This document shows positions 1 through 12,365 of a stretch of 64,000 nt of DNA, in pieces (position 1 is the stretch's first letter; the number at the start of each line of letters is the position of its first letter). The position numbers and the translations under genes are program-made. Source of the stretch: Ananas comosus (taxonomy: Eukaryota; Streptophyta; Magnoliopsida; Poales; Bromeliaceae). The DNA lies in the NCBI RefSeq assembly GCF_001540865.1, contig NC_033638.1, positions 4,072,355-4,136,354 of the forward strand. The letters run 5' to 3'. The notes beneath the pieces were generated by a model. That model worked only from the letters and a program-made list of their open reading frames with translations. It had not been told where the DNA came from and did not search any database.

Positions 1-222
1 TGCTATATCACCACTTTTTATGAGATTTTTATTTTCAGCCGTTAATTTTGAACCCTTTCGATCGTTAGGTAAATGATATCGAAAAATCGCAAAATTTATT
101 TTCTAGTTACTTCAAATATGCTAGATCAAATCTAACAGAGCCGATCGCCGATTCGAAAATTCTATAATCGAAAACGGCTTAGGAGCACGGAGGCTTCCGT
201 GCTCCTAATAGCACACAAGACC
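1..222. repeat. Fold-back element type B, right half
   Basis: Right arm of the roughly 520-bp fold-back family found throughout the window (core words such as TTTTCAGCCGTT, AAATGATATCGAAAAAT and GCCGATCGTCGATTCG). It ends in a GGAGCACGGAGGC...GTGCTCC module. The left half lies before the window starts. Confidence 0.7.
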
Positions 223-242
223 TACTCTACATATATATATAA

Positions 243-466
243 CTAGGCTGGAATACTATTAATAGCACTAATAACTTGGTGTTATTAAGTTTTCTGTCCT
301 TTAATTAAAAGATGTGCGGTTAGGATGATATGGGCCCCCTAGCATTGAGTAGGTAGTTAGTTAAATAGTATAATCGAACGGATGAAAATGATAAAAGAGG
401 TAAATCTAACGGCAGAAAACTTGATAGCACCAAATGGTTCGTGCTATCGATAGTACCCCAGCCGGA

Positions 467-467
<1 letters not shown>
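243..467. repeat. Fold-back element type A
   Basis: About 225-bp non-coding element. Its ends are complementary (GGCTGGAATACTATTAATAG against CTATCGATAGTACCCCAGCC) and it has the type A interior (AGGATGATA, TTGAGTAGGTAGTTAG, TAGTATAATC). It is followed by (CT)n and (TA)n tracts. Confidence 0.7.

Positions 468-469
<2 letters not shown>

Positions 470-526
<57 letters not shown>
470..526. repeat. (CT)n/(TA)n microsatellite
   Basis: Compound CT then TA dinucleotide run between two fold-back elements. This arrangement recurs throughout the window. Confidence 0.9.
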
Positions 527-527
<1 letters not shown>

Positions 528-1052
528 GAGTTCGGCTACTATACTATTATGAGTACGATCGCTCTCGTACTCATAAGTTGTTTTCGTTAAACGTTAAACA
601 ACGTTAAACGTTATATCTAGAGCATTTGAAATATCCAGAAATCAAATTTCATAATTTTTCGACATCATTTACCTTACGATCAAAAGCTCACAAAATTGAC
701 AATTTTTAACGGCCGGTATGAAATACTTGCTAGTTTAATGGTGCAAAAGAATCCGAATAGGTTGAATTTTTTATAGAAAATTCTATTCACTACCTAGATA
801 AAGATCAATAACTCCGATCTGAAATTGAAGGATCCGATCATCCTTTTTAAGACATCGTTCGATTTTGACCGTTCATTTTATGCTCGCTTGATGGGCTTTA
901 TTATGATTTTGAAAAATTACGAAATTTATTTTCTAGAAGTTTCAAATACTCTAGATCATATTTAACGGAGTGGATCGTCGATTCGGAAGCTCCTTCATCG
1001 AAAAGAACTTATGAGTACGAAGGGCCCAATACTGATAAATAGTATAGTAACC
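527..1052. repeat. Fold-back element type B
   Basis: Full type B element. The left terminal module has GAGTACGATCG and TACTCATAAG, and the right has CTTATGAGTACGAAG, so the two ends pair with each other. The arms are diverged inverted copies. No coding potential is seen. Confidence 0.7.
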
Positions 1053-1065
1053 CTACTCTATATAT

Positions 1066-1312
1066 ATATAGAGTACGATCGCACTTGTACTCATAAGTTG
1101 TTTTTGATAATAGAGCTTCCGAATCGACGATCCACACCGTTAAACGTTATCTAGAGCATTAAAATCAAAATTTATAATTTTTCAACATCATTTACTTTAC
1201 AATTAAAAGGTCACAAAATTGACAATTTTTAACGGTTGGTATGGGATATTTGCTAGTTTAACGGTGTACAAGAATCGAAATTGGTTGAATTTTTTTATAG
1301 AAAATTCTTACA
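1066..1312. repeat. Fold-back element type B, left half cut by a retrotransposon
   Basis: Left arm of a type B element with the same GAGTACGATCG module as its upstream neighbour. It stops at ATAGAAAATTCTTA, where the truncated Tekay LTR begins. The matching right half resumes near 10456, beyond the retrotransposon. Confidence 0.65.
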
Positions 1313-2575
1313 TGAAAGAATGCCACTTACTTGCATGGTTACTATGTACATATCTCTCTACTACATAGAGGTAAAATTGTATGATACATAATGTATGCAT
1401 TTTAAGCATTCTAAAATTTCCATATGCTCTATCTAGTATGATATGTATGATTTTTTATTTTACAATAAAGAATATAACATAGGGGGAGTTCATCCATTTC
1501 GGTGAGGTCAAACCCACCGGATCTCCTTGCAACCCTTTTATTTGCGCGAACGAATGTGCCCATAAGTCTCCTAACTTCCTAGAGAAAATTCTAAGAGGGT
1601 TAAACGAAATGAACGAACACCACACGCGTTCATCTTTAACCAACCCAACATTAGGTCAAAACTCACCTTATATGGTGTAGAACTCTTCCAGACCTCAAAT
1701 GGTGGCTAGGATCCTTCTAATCCAACCTAAAATGAAGTTCTACACCCATCAATTAAGTCCCAAAAGCTACAAATCAAAAGCTCCCAAATAAAACCCTAAA
1801 TTCTCATTTCTATGTTTTCATCTCTAAAAATCCAACAAAACATGATCTAAAAGGAAGATCAAAGCTACTGACCTCTCTTGAAGCCCCAAACCAAACTAGG
1901 AGTGAGTTAGGGTTAAAAATCTTTCCTCAAGAAAGCTCCACTCTCCAATCCAAGGCTTCTCCAATCGTGAAAATTCAACATGAAGCAAGAGGAGAGGAAA
2001 AGAGATCAATCCAAACAAAAACCTCAAGAAAAGAGAGAAATCCAAGGGAGGGGAGCTCTACCTGTGCTCTCCACAGTTTAGGGCTCAAAAGAGCTCTCTA
2101 AGGTTGTGAGGTGTTATATAGAGTAGCTACAATAGCAAAAACACCCCTTCAAAATAAGCAGTCTGCGGACTGCCCTGCGTACCAGTGACACGGGGAAAAG
2201 TACCGGTACCAAGCTGCTGAGCTCGCCAAACCTGAGCCTCGGTCAAGCAGGAAAACACACTGCATACCGGTACCAGGTCCAGTACCGGTACTCGGGCAAT
2301 ACATTACCGGTACTCTGCCTCGCAGAGCTCAAACCCGAGAGCTCTCCTCTCGGTTACGCAACGCCATTCCGGTACCTCTTCTCTGGTACTAGTATCGGTA
2401 CCAGCACCCGAAAACCTACAGCTTGAAGGTTTTGGTGCTAAGTACTCATCCTCGCTCCTCAAGACGCGAGTAATGGGTCGGATCACCGTCAACGACCCTT
2501 CAGAAAATCTGGAAAAGCTCAGAACACTAATCAAACACTCGAATCTTACAATTTGCTAAAGTTCAATGTATTACA
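1313..2575 (-). repeat. 3' LTR of the minus-strand Tekay element, truncated
   Basis: Closely matches 9099-10375 of the other LTR. On the minus strand it starts TGTAATACATTG at 2575, where canonical copies have TGTAACACACTG. The distal half, about 1.3 kb in the partner LTR, is absent, so the element ends abruptly near 1313. It contains several GTACCGGTAC-like palindromes (2190-2400). Confidence 0.85.
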
Positions 2576-2593
2576 TTCTCCCCTCCTAAAAGG
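2576..2593 (-). other. Polypurine tract
   Basis: On the minus strand, a run with TTTTAGGAGGGGAGAA directly abuts the LTR start at 2575. This is the expected plus-strand primer position for a Ty3-gypsy element. Confidence 0.7.
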
Positions 2594-2626
2594 GAGTTTT
2601 GTTCGCGAAACTGGAATTCGCATTTC

Positions 2627-5600
2627 TCAAGCCTCCATCTGAAAGCGATGGGGATAGCGCTCCTGCAGTGCGCTCTCCAACTCCTGCGTAGCCTCTCGCT
2701 CATCGTGGTTGCTCCAAAGAACCTTCACATAAGGAATATCGCGATTTCGAAACTTCTTCACATCGCGGGCCAAAATCCTCACTGGCTGCTCTTCAAAGCT
2801 CAAGTCCTCCCATAACTCCAATGGCAAAGCATCCTAAACATGAGTCGGGTCGAAGATGTACTTTCGGAGGATCGAAACATGAAAGACATTGTGCACTCCC
2901 GATAGGTTCGGCGGTAGAGTAAGTCGATATGCTACCGGGCCTTCACGCTCCAAAATCTCATACGGTCTAATAAACCGGGGGCTCAACTTACCCCGAATAC
3001 CAAATCTTTTAATTCCCTTAGTCGGCGAGACCTTTAAGAATACATGATCTCCGACTTGGAATTCCAAATCTTGCCGATGCTTATCAGCGTAGCTCCTCTG
3101 TCGGCTTTGAGCTGTCAACAAACACTCCCGAGCAATGCGAACTTTATCCTCAGTTTCCTGGAGTACATCGGGGCCTAAAGTCAGTCTCTCGCCAACTTCA
3201 CTCCAATGAAGAGGTGATCTACACTTTCGTCTATAAAGTGCTTCGAAAAGTGTCATCTTCATGCTTGCTTCATAACTATTGTTATAAGCAAACTCTGCCA
3301 TCGGTAAATGCTGTGACCATCCTCCTTGGAAGTTTATCACGCACGCTCGAAGCATATCCTCTAGAGTCTGAATAGTGCGTTCCGATTGCCCATTACTCTG
3401 AGGGTGAAAAACCGTACTGAAATCCAAATGCGTACCCAAGGTATCCTGCAGACTCCTCCAAAAAAGGGATACAAATCGGAGATCTCGATCTGAAACTATT
3501 GAAGTAGGTGCCCCGTGAAGTTGTACAATCTCATCAAGATATACCTGTGCAAGTCTCTCACCTGTCCAAGTCGTGTGAATAGGAATAAAGTGAGCCGACT
3601 TCGTCAATCTATCCACGATCACCCAAATAGCATCATGCCCGGCTTGTGAGTGAGACAATCCCATAACAAAATCCATAATGATCCTTTCCCACTTCCACAC
3701 GGGAATAAGTAAACTTTGAAGTTTCCCAGCGGGTAATCGGTGCTCAGCTTTCACTTGTTGACAAGTTAGACATCGAGCTACAAACTCGCCAACATTCTTT
3801 TTCATCCCGGGCCACCAATACAATAACCTCAAGTCCTTGTACATCTTGGTGCCTCCCGGATGTATAGCATAAGATGCATGATGAACTTCAAGAAGAATAT
3901 CCTCTTTAATTCCTGATTCCGCCGGTATACAAATCCGCTCGCGGAAACGCAACAACACTTGGTCGTCCACAAGAAAATCACCGGTGCAACCGTCAGCCAT
4001 TTTAGTTCGAATCTTTTGCAACTCCACATTATGAACTTGCATTTCTTTAATCCTTTCCAACAATGTTGGTTGCACCACCAAAGCCATCAATCTCAAGGGT
4101 GTATCAGGAGCCACCACTTTCAACTCCAACCGTTTCATTTGCTCAATCAACGGGGGTTGTGTGGCTACAAGCATCGCTAAGTTTTCCATCGATTTCCGAC
4201 TTAGCGCATCCGCCACCACGTCAGCCTTACCCGGGTGGTAGAGAGTCGTCAAATCATAATCCTTGAGTTGCTCCAACCATCTGCGCTGCCTCAAGTTCAA
4301 CTCCTTCTGAGTGAATAAATACTTTAGGCTCTTGTGATCCATGTATACTTCGCACCGCTCGCCATAAAGATAATGTTGCAATAGCTTTAATGCAAAAACT
4401 ACGGCCGCCAACTCCAAATCATGCGTAGGATAGTTCTTTTCATATTCCTTCAATTGGCAAGATGCATACACGATCACTTTTCCGTCTTGCATCAAGATAC
4501 AACCCAATCCGTTAAAGGAAGTATCACTATAAATCACATATCCTGCTCCTGCAATAGGCAAGGTTAGGATCGGGGCGGTCACCAACCGATCCTTCAACTC
4601 TTGAAAGCTCTTCTCGCACGCATCATTCCAAATCAAATTGGTGCCTTTGTGCGTGAGCCGCGTGAGGGGAGTAGATAATTTTGCAAACCCCTCAACAAAT
4701 CTCCGATAGTAACCGGCCAATCCAAGGAAGCTCTGAATTTCCGTGACAGTCATCGGTCTAGGCCAATCCTTGATAGCTTCAATCTTTCTAGGGTCCACGG
4801 CTATACACGACCTCAAGATCAAATGTCCCGAAAATGCAACTTCTTGAAGCCAAAATTCACATTTCTTCAGCTTGACAAAGAGCTTCTTTTCCCGAAGCAT
4901 TTGAAGTACAAGTCTTAAATGCTCCTCGTGATCCTTATCACTTCGGGAATAAACCAAAATATCGTCGATGAACACCACGACGAATCTGTCTATATAAGGC
5001 TTAAAAACACGGTTCATTAGATCTATAAAAGCTGCCGGGGCATTGGTAAGCCCAAACGGCATAACAGTGAACTCTTAATATCCATACCGTATTCTAAAAG
5101 CCATTTTCGACACATCCTCAGGTTTGATCTTTAACTGGTGATATCTCGACTGCAAGTCAATCTTGGAATACACCTTAGATCCTTGAAGCTGATTAAACAA
5201 ATCATCAATCCTCGGCAACGGATACTTGTTCTTGATCGTGACTTTATAGAGCTCACGATAATCCACGCACAAGTGAAGTGATCCGTCCTTCTTCTTCATG
5301 AACAAAACTGGTGCTCCCCAAGGCGAGACGCTCGGTCGGATGAAACTTTTATCCAGTAAATCCTGCAACTGTGCCCTCAGCTCTTTCAACTCAGCCGGTG
5401 CCATCCTATAGGGTGCCTTTGAGATTGTAGTAGTCCAAGGAACGAGATCTACCACAAACTCAATCTCTCTATCAGGCGGCATGCTTGGTAGCTCCGCTGG
5501 AAACACATCACAAAACTCCCGTACTACCGCCGGGATATCCTCAATCCTAAGGGTGTCATCACCACCCCTCAGCACAACACTAGCCAAGTAGGCCGTACAA

Positions 5601-6316
5601 CCCATGCTGATCAACTGTCTAGCTCGAGACGAGCTGATCGTCATCGCAAACAGCGAACTCTGACATCCCCTGAACACCACTTTCTCCTCCCCCGGTTCTC
5701 TAAAAATTACCATTCTATTCTTGCAATTGATAATGGCGAAATACTTGGTAAGCCAATCCATGCCCAAAACCACATCAAACTCTCCAAGTTTGTGCAATGT
5801 AAGCAGATCCATGGGCATGATCCAATCTCCTACCCGAACAGGGCAACTGGGGCAAAACTCCCGAATGTCCAACGTGTGGTCGGGCACAACAACACGTTTA
5901 GGATGCAACAAAGATACAAATGGGATGCCATGCAACTCGGCAAACAGCCGATTTATGAATGAATGCGATGCACCGGTATCAAATAATGCTCGAACTCTAA
6001 TGCTATTTAATAAAATAATACCTGCCACCACATCCTCGGCGGCTGCCGCCTCCACTGTCTGGGCCGCGTACATAAGTCCGCTCGGGGCCTGTCGTGACCC
6101 CTCAGTCTGTCTCTGGACGGGCGGCCGCCCAGTCTGGTGGTAAGTAGAAGGAGTCCCCTGGCTAGGACCCGGTGAAGCCGGTGCCAATGCAGGCGATGGC
6201 GCTGGAATAGAGCCCCTCGGGCAATTAGTATGAAAATGGCCCTCTTGGCGACATAAGTAGCACCTGCCCTGATGTCGTGTGCACTGTCGTGGAGGATGAG
6301 AACCACCGTAGATCAC
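2627..6316 (-). pseudogene. Tekay pol polyprotein, interrupted
   Basis: Minus-strand pol with domains in order: C-terminal gag/zinc-knuckle region, aspartic protease ([11 protein letters not shown], near 5975), reverse transcriptase (PLPRIDDLF and, near 4960, [10 protein letters not shown]), RNase H ([10 protein letters not shown], near 4520), integrase zinc finger (H-H-C-C, 3870-3770), integrase core ([22 protein letters not shown]) and a chromodomain (2640-2830, ending RYPHRF). One nonsense codon near 5072 separates two long open stretches inside RT, and a TAG near 2832 precedes the chromodomain. It would act in the cytoplasmic particle and, through integrase, in the nucleus, but these breaks make it non-functional. 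The long open stretches suggest it is younger than the plus-strand copy at 45673-50495. Confidence 0.9.
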
Positions 6317-7451
6317 ACAATGCGGAGTCTGGGGATGATCAAAACCTCCGCGCTGCGCGGCCGAGCCGCACCCTCACGACTGGCTCTTGGGATGTCTCGG
6401 CAGCCTCCTAGAGCGCGTCTGACTCGCACCCTCAGCCGCGGGCCTCTTACCCTTACCCTTGTCCAAGCCCTCTCGGCGCTCCTGTACATCCGTCGTGCCA
6501 CTTTCCACAATGAGTGCGCGGTTCACCACATCTCGATAGGTCTAGAGGTTAGAGGATTGCACAAACTGAAAAATTGATGGCCGAAATCCACGCTCAAAAA
6601 TGCAGGCCTTGTCTTCGTCATCCCGCACGACGAAATGCACACAATGCAAGAGTCAGAAGAACACCCGCTCGTACTCTGCCACAGTCCGATCCCCCTGGTG
6701 CAAGCCGTGCATATCTATTTCCATCTGTCTTTTGACGCTATCCGGGGAATACATGGACACATCAAAAGCTCCTTAAACCACCTCCAAGAAATAGCTGATA
6801 GATCGGTGTTGGGGTTATCTCGAATGTCCAACCACCAACGATAGGCCTCGCCGTCAAGATGGTGAGTAGCGAGCCATACCCTATCACGCTCCTCTACAAA
6901 GGTGTCGTGGAATAATTTCTCCATATGTATAAGCCACTTCTCCATGATCTAGTGGTCCACTTTCTCCGCGTTGAAGATCCGTAGGTTGCACCTCCTGAAC
7001 TCGTTGAGGCGATCCATAAGTCGGTCTTGCTCCGCTCCCTCAACCATCACCGAAAAAATCGCTCCCGCCAAAGACACCTGAGCTGGTGGTGCCACAAAAA
7101 CCTCCTCTCGAGGCTCAACAATAGACGCCGCTCGCGGAACACCGGGCACGGGGGACGGCGCCCTCGTGCCACATCCTCAACCGGTGCTGGTGGTGCGGGA
7201 ACCTGAGCCTCCCTAGCAGCAGCCTGCTGAAGCAACAAGTCCTCCAGTCGCTTCATCCGTGTCTCCTGTCGGTGCCCCACATCGGCCTGCCGCTGCCCCG
7301 TCGCTGCCTGCTGAGCCACTAAATCAGTGAGGACCGCAAGCTGGGTCCTCAAATCTCGAACCTCACTAGATCCGAAGGTAGCGTAGGTCTCCACCTCCTC
7401 AAGGTTTGCCGCATTCTCCGCCCCAACTGATTTAGAGCAAGTAGTTGGCAT
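6310..7451 (-). pseudogene. Tekay gag, frameshifted
   Basis: The start codon at 7451 opens a reading frame (MPTTCSKSVGAENAAN) with a glutamine-rich coiled-coil-like stretch (LTDLVAQQAATGQRQ), as in the plus-strand relative at 45673. The frame is lost near 7140. Later pieces match the conserved gag core (EKWLIHMEKLF, HHLDGEAYRWWLDI at about 6945-6820) and a basic region before the zinc knuckle. Gag would form the particle core; here frameshifts break it into at least three parts. Confidence 0.75.
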
Positions 7452-7774
7452 GATCACTACAAAAGCATAAAAGCGCAAATTAGTAAAACCCACGTTATCG
7501 CAACCCCACTCAAATAGAATAAGACTCCCAATCATGCAAAAGTAAAGAAGTGTCTTTTACTACTAACTCCCGATGTTACGTTGTTGGCCGCCAACGTAAC
7601 CCTTCGCGAAGCTAGAAGCTATACACTTCGATTAAACTCCAACTTTTTAGAGTTATCATAAAACCCAATCGTGATACTTTCGCTTACAAGTCAAATAGAC
7701 CTCGTCTCTCACGAGCCTATTTCCTATAGTCCAATCGGCCTAAGGTTTGCTAGGTCCACTAAGACTCAACCCTA

Positions 7775-7787
7775 GGCTGTGATACCA
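7775..7787 (-). other. Primer binding site (tRNA-Met type)
   Basis: On the minus strand, TGGTATCACAGCC lies eight bases inside the 5' LTR end. It differs by one base from the TGGTATCAGAGCC site of the plus-strand element. Confidence 0.75.
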
Positions 7788-7795
7788 AAATAATC

Positions 7796-10375
7796 TGTCA
7801 CGCCCCGGGGCCCAGCGGAAGCCCGCCTGGCGCGTGTCCAGACTCGCCATATGCCTACAACATATAAGGCGTCTACAACAATAGTATATGAAAATAAGAA
7901 AGATGAAGCATCTAATAGGATATCAGAGCATAAAGACATCTATATTCTAGCAACAAGTAGAATGAAAAGGGCTAAACAACTAGCATAAATTATAAAATAA
8001 CCATACAACTGAGATCCATGAACATAACGCTAAATACAAAAATAATGGTCTCTATACATAGGGTACAAAAAATCTCTCTCTCTTTCCAACTAGAACCAAA
8101 AGAGAGATGACCACCTAGAGCAATAATCCTCGCTGTCTAGCTAAACGCGACCCCTTTGCCGCGGTCCCTAGGCTCTCCCGGTGCGGGTGGTTCTGAAATA
8201 AAAACATCAACATAGAGGGCATGAGAACTATTAATCAATAGTTCCCAGTGGGTAAGCCGCCGACCTCAGCGAAATACACCACTAGGTTATAGAGGCAAGT
8301 AGTAAAAGTAAATTGCAATAAACAACATAAATAGTCAACAACTATAACTTGCTAAGCTACTATGCCTCAAATAAGCATGATGTTCTTCAAGTAACATTAC
8401 TACTCTATCATGATGAGTATGTCGAACACATGTCTACTAGAATGCACTAGGCATGTCCAATATGTCCGATAGTATGCACTAAGCATGTCACTATATGCAC
8501 CAAGCATGTCACTATATGTACCAAGCATGTCCGAGGAATCCAACTACTATATACTATCTAGTAGTGATTGTCACATTAACGGTTTACATATCATTTTCCA
8601 AATCCAATTTAGGACTTACACGAGTGTAGTCTGGCTTGTGCCGCCTAATGGCCTCGGGTAGTCCAGCATTTTTTCGTAGGAATGTGACTGTTCCACGGCG
8701 ACCCAGTAGAGAACCCAATACCGCACGGCGAGCATATGTCGTATAGGCCAACTCCGGAGTGCCGGCTTGTGGGGAACGACCCTCACAAGCATGTGCGAAT
8801 GAGCACATATGGCAAGCAAGCATAATCATTATCTCGAGTATCCGGTCATCATGTCTCAAATATGGTATAAATACTAGCAACCCAAAGATCTAGTTCTATG
8901 TCATAATATAAAGGTTTAACCGTTTACTAAGTCTAATGCCATTTTATGACATTATGTTTTACTATGTCAATATATATTCCAAGTCCAATGTCATTTTATG
9001 ACATTATGTTCACTATGTCCATATATGAGTTTTAAGTCCAAGAGCATGTTATACTTATCATTTTCACTAAATGAAACATGATTTCAAGCCATATAAAAGA
9101 ATGCCACTCACTTGCATGGTTACTATGTACATATCTCTCTACTACATAGAGGTAAAATTTTATGATACATAATGTATGCATTTTAAGCATTATAAAATTT
9201 CCATATGCTCTATCTAGCATGAATATGCATGATTTTTTATTTTACAATAAAGAATATAATATAGGAGGAGTTCACCCATTTCGGTGAGGTCAAACCCACC
9301 GGATTTCCTTGCAACCTTTTTATTTGCGCAAACGAAGGTGCCCACAAGCCTCCTAACCCCCTAGAGAAAATTCTAAGAGGGTTAAACGAAATGAACGAAC
9401 ACCACACACGTTCATCTTTAACTAACCCAACATTAGGTCAAAACTCACCTTGTATGGTGTAGAACTCTTCCAAACCTCAAATGGTGGCTAGAATCCTTCT
9501 AATCCAATCTAAAATGAAGTTCTACACCTATCAATTAAGCCCCAAAAGCTACAAATCAAAAACCCCCAAATAAAACCCTAGATTCTCATTTCTAGGTTTT
9601 CATCACTAAAAATCCAACAAAACATGATCTAAAGGGAAGATCAAAGCTACTGACCTCTCTTGAATCCCCAAACCAAGTTAGGAGTGAGCTAGGGTTAGAA
9701 ATCTTTCCTCAAGAAAGCTCCACTCTCTAATCCAAGGCTTCTCCAATGGTGAAAATCCAACATGAAGCAAAGAGAAGAGGAAAAGAGAGATCAATCCAAG
9801 CAAAAACCTCAAGAAAAGAGAGAAATCCAAGGGAGGGGTTCTCTACCTATGCTCTCCACGGTTTAGGGCTCAAAAGAGCTCTCTAAGGCTATGGGGTGTT
9901 AAATAGAGTAGCTACAATAGCAAAGACACCCCTCCAAAACAAGCAGTCTGCGGACTGCCCTGCGTACCGGTGACACCGGAAGAGTACCGGTACCAAGCTG
10001 CTGAGCTCGCCAAACCCGAGCCTCGGTCAAGCAGGAAAACACACTGCGTACCGATACCCGCGCGATGCAGTACCGGTACCAGGTCTAGTACCGGTACTCG
10101 AGCAATGCAGTACCGGTAGTCTGCATCGCAGAGCTCAAACCCGAGAGCTCCCCTCTCGATTATGCGACGCCGTTCCGGTACCCGTTCTCTGGTACCGATA
10201 CCAGCACCCCAAAACCTACAGTTTGAAGGTTTTGGTGCTAAGTACTCATTTTTGCTCTTTAAGACGCGAGTAATGGGTTGGATCATCGTCAACGACCCTC
10301 CAGAAAATCTGAAAAAACTTAGAATACTAATCAAACACTCGAACCTTACAATTTGCTAAAATTCAGTGTGTTACA
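7796..10375 (-). repeat. 5' LTR of the minus-strand Tekay element (2.58 kb)
   Basis: Reads TGTAACACACTG on the minus strand from 10375 and ends CGTGACA at 7796. GTACCGGTAC-type palindromes cluster at 9965-10200. Promoter and polyadenylation signals should lie here, but I could not place them confidently. Confidence 0.85.
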
Positions 10376-10455
10376 CGAACGAACTAGAAATATACCTTTG
10401 CATAAAACTTATCAAAGAAAAATAATTTCTGACTGAGGATATATATTAAATTTTG

Positions 10456-10617
10456 TGACCTTTTGATCGTAAGATAAATGATGTGAAAAAATTATAAAAT
10501 TTGATTTCTAGAAGTTTTAAATGCTCTAGATAACGTTTAACGATATGGATCGTTGATTCAGAAGCTCTATCATCGAAAACGACTTATAAGTACGAGGGCG
10601 ATCGTATATAGTAGCTG
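10456..10617. repeat. Fold-back element type B, right half
   Basis: Continues the arm interrupted at 1312 (TTTTGATCGTAAGATAAATGATG to CTTATAAGTACGAGGGCGATCG). An extra 80 bp at 10376-10455 lies between it and the retrotransposon and resembles 13976-14033. Confidence 0.6.

Positions 10618-10692
<75 letters not shown>
10618..10692. repeat. (CT)n/(TA)n microsatellite
   Basis: Long CT run followed by TA run between fold-back elements. Confidence 0.9.
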
Positions 10693-10693
<1 letters not shown>

Positions 10694-10695
<2 letters not shown>

Positions 10696-10935
10696 GAGCT
10701 TCTATANAATAGTACCAACCCCTTGGTACTATTAAGTTTTCGGCCGTTGGATAAAAGGATGTGCGGTTAGGATGATAGTGGTCCCCGGTTAAATTGATAG
10801 TGGTCCTCTAGGGTTGAGTGGGTGGTTGGTTTAATAGTATAATCTAACGGGTGGAAATGATCAAATGATAGATTTAACGGTAGAAAATTCAATAGTACCA
10901 AGGGCTTGGTACTATTGATAGTATAGTAGCCGGAC

Positions 10936-10938
<3 letters not shown>
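10694..10938. repeat. Fold-back element type A
   Basis: Ends are AGTACCAACCCCTTGGTACT on the left and AGTACCAAGGGCTTGGTACT on the right. The interior is type A (TTAGGATGATAGTGGTCCC, GGTTGAGTGGGTGG). It contains a single N at 10707. Confidence 0.75.
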
Positions 10939-10963
<25 letters not shown>

Positions 10964-10966
<3 letters not shown>

Positions 10967-11705
10967 GCTCCTGCACTTTCGAAAGCATGGAGGCCTCCGT
11001 TTTTGTAAGTTATTTTTGATGATAGGACATCCGATTCGATAATCGGCTCCGTCAGATATGATCCACGATATTAGAACTAGTTTGAAGTCAAATTTTATAA
11101 TTTTTTTTATTTCATTTGCCTAATGAATGAGTAACCTCAAAATGAACGGCTGAAAATAAAAATTTCATAAAAATAGTAATAAATGTTCAAATTTCAAATC
11201 GGAAGTGTTGATTTTGCTCTTGATGTTAAGTAAAATTTGCTATTAAAATTTTATATAATTTGGATTCTTGTATACCATTGAACTTACAAACGTGCCACAT
11301 CAGTCATTAAAATAGTCAGTTTTGAGACCCATTGATTATTTGGTAAATGATGTTGAAAAATTACAAAATTTAGTTTCTAAATTATTCTAATAGAGTAAAT
11401 CATATTTAACTAAGCCAATCGTCGAATTAGATGTCTCATCATCAAAACCAACTTATAAGTATGGAGGCCTTCATGCTTTGGAAAGCGCCAGAGACGTACT
11501 GTAACGCCCCCAATAGTCCCACATCGGATGGGATACTGATTCCGATAAATTTATATGAGGCCTACACGCTAGTAATAATAACTGAGCTTAAGCATTTTGG
11601 GCGGGTGGTTTGGACCCAACGAGTTATTGTTGCTACCAGGTCGGGTCGTTACAATTGATTGGAATCAGTATCCCATCCGATGTGGGACTATTAGGAGCGT
11701 TACAC

Positions 11706-11711
<6 letters not shown>
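10964..11711. repeat. Fold-back element type B carrying a TRIM solo LTR
   Basis: Type B arms from GCATGGAGGCCTCCG to CATGGAGGCCTTCATGC. Its right end is split by the 205-bp insertion at 11500-11704. Confidence 0.65.
11500..11704 (-). mobile_element. Solo TRIM-family LTR with an added inverted end
   Basis: Bases 11500-11653 match, in reverse, the LTR of the TRIM at 23858-24342. A further stretch follows in which the last 44 bases are the reverse complement of the first 44, with two mismatches. The whole unit is flanked by the 5-bp duplication CGTAC (11495-11499 and 11705-11709), so it moved as one unit or rearranged after insertion. Confidence 0.75.

Positions 11712-11741
<30 letters not shown>
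11712..11741. repeat. (CT)n microsatellite
   Basis: Uninterrupted CT run directly after the TRIM LTR target duplication. Confidence 0.9.
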
Positions 11742-11809
11742 TCTCGGTCTACTACTAAATAGCTACCTATATAGTACGGTGATATCTATACTTATATATA
11801 TAATGCGAG

Positions 11810-12365
11810 GGCTGCTGTGCTCTCAGAAGCAACGGAGGCCTCCGGGTGCACTGAGCCCGTTTTCGACTGATGGGAGTTTTCGAGATTGAGACTGGCTCCG
11901 TTTAAACTTGACTCATATTTGAAGTTTCTAGAAAACTTTTAATTTTTTGTGATTTTCGATACATTTACTAGCAATCGATAAGGGATTCAAATCAATATAT
12001 TTAAACGGCTGAAAATAAAAATTCCTTACGTTAAAAAGTGGTGGATGATAGCAGTAAAATTTTCGATCGAGAAATCATTGATCTTGTGTGTAGATAGTAT
12101 ACAAGGAATTTTGTATCAAGAATTTCAGTCTGATTTGAATACTCTCTACACGTAACTTGAAACGACATTATAACCAACATTTACAAAGAGTTATGGATTC
12201 TTGAATCTTTCGATCACTAGAGTAAATGATATAAAACAGAATCGCAAAAATTATTTTTCTAGGAACTTTAAATGTGCCTAGATCAAAGTCTAACGGAGGG
12301 CCGATCGTCGATTCGAAACAGTTCTCTCATCGAGAAACACTCAGGAGGCACGGAGGGCTCCGTGT
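11810..12365. repeat. Fold-back element type B, indel-rich
   Basis: Type B arms (GCACTGAGCCCGTTTTCGA to CAGGAGGCACGGAGGG). It contains many single-base duplications relative to other copies, such as GGAGGGCCGATCG, suggesting uncorrected reads. Confidence 0.55.

Larger units (their letters stand above)
1313..10375 (-). mobile_element. Ty3-gypsy retrotransposon, Tekay/Del chromovirus clade, truncated
   Basis: Minus-strand LTR retrotransposon. In its own orientation it has a 5' LTR (10375 to 7796), a tRNA-Met-type primer binding site, gag, pol (protease, RT, RNase H, integrase with a C-terminal chromodomain), a purine tract and a 3' LTR that keeps only its first 1.26 kb. The chromodomain after integrase and the domain order place it in the Tekay/Del clade. 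In-frame stops in gag and pol make it inactive. It sits between two halves of a type B fold-back element. No target duplication can be matched because the 3' LTR end is missing. Confidence 0.88.
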
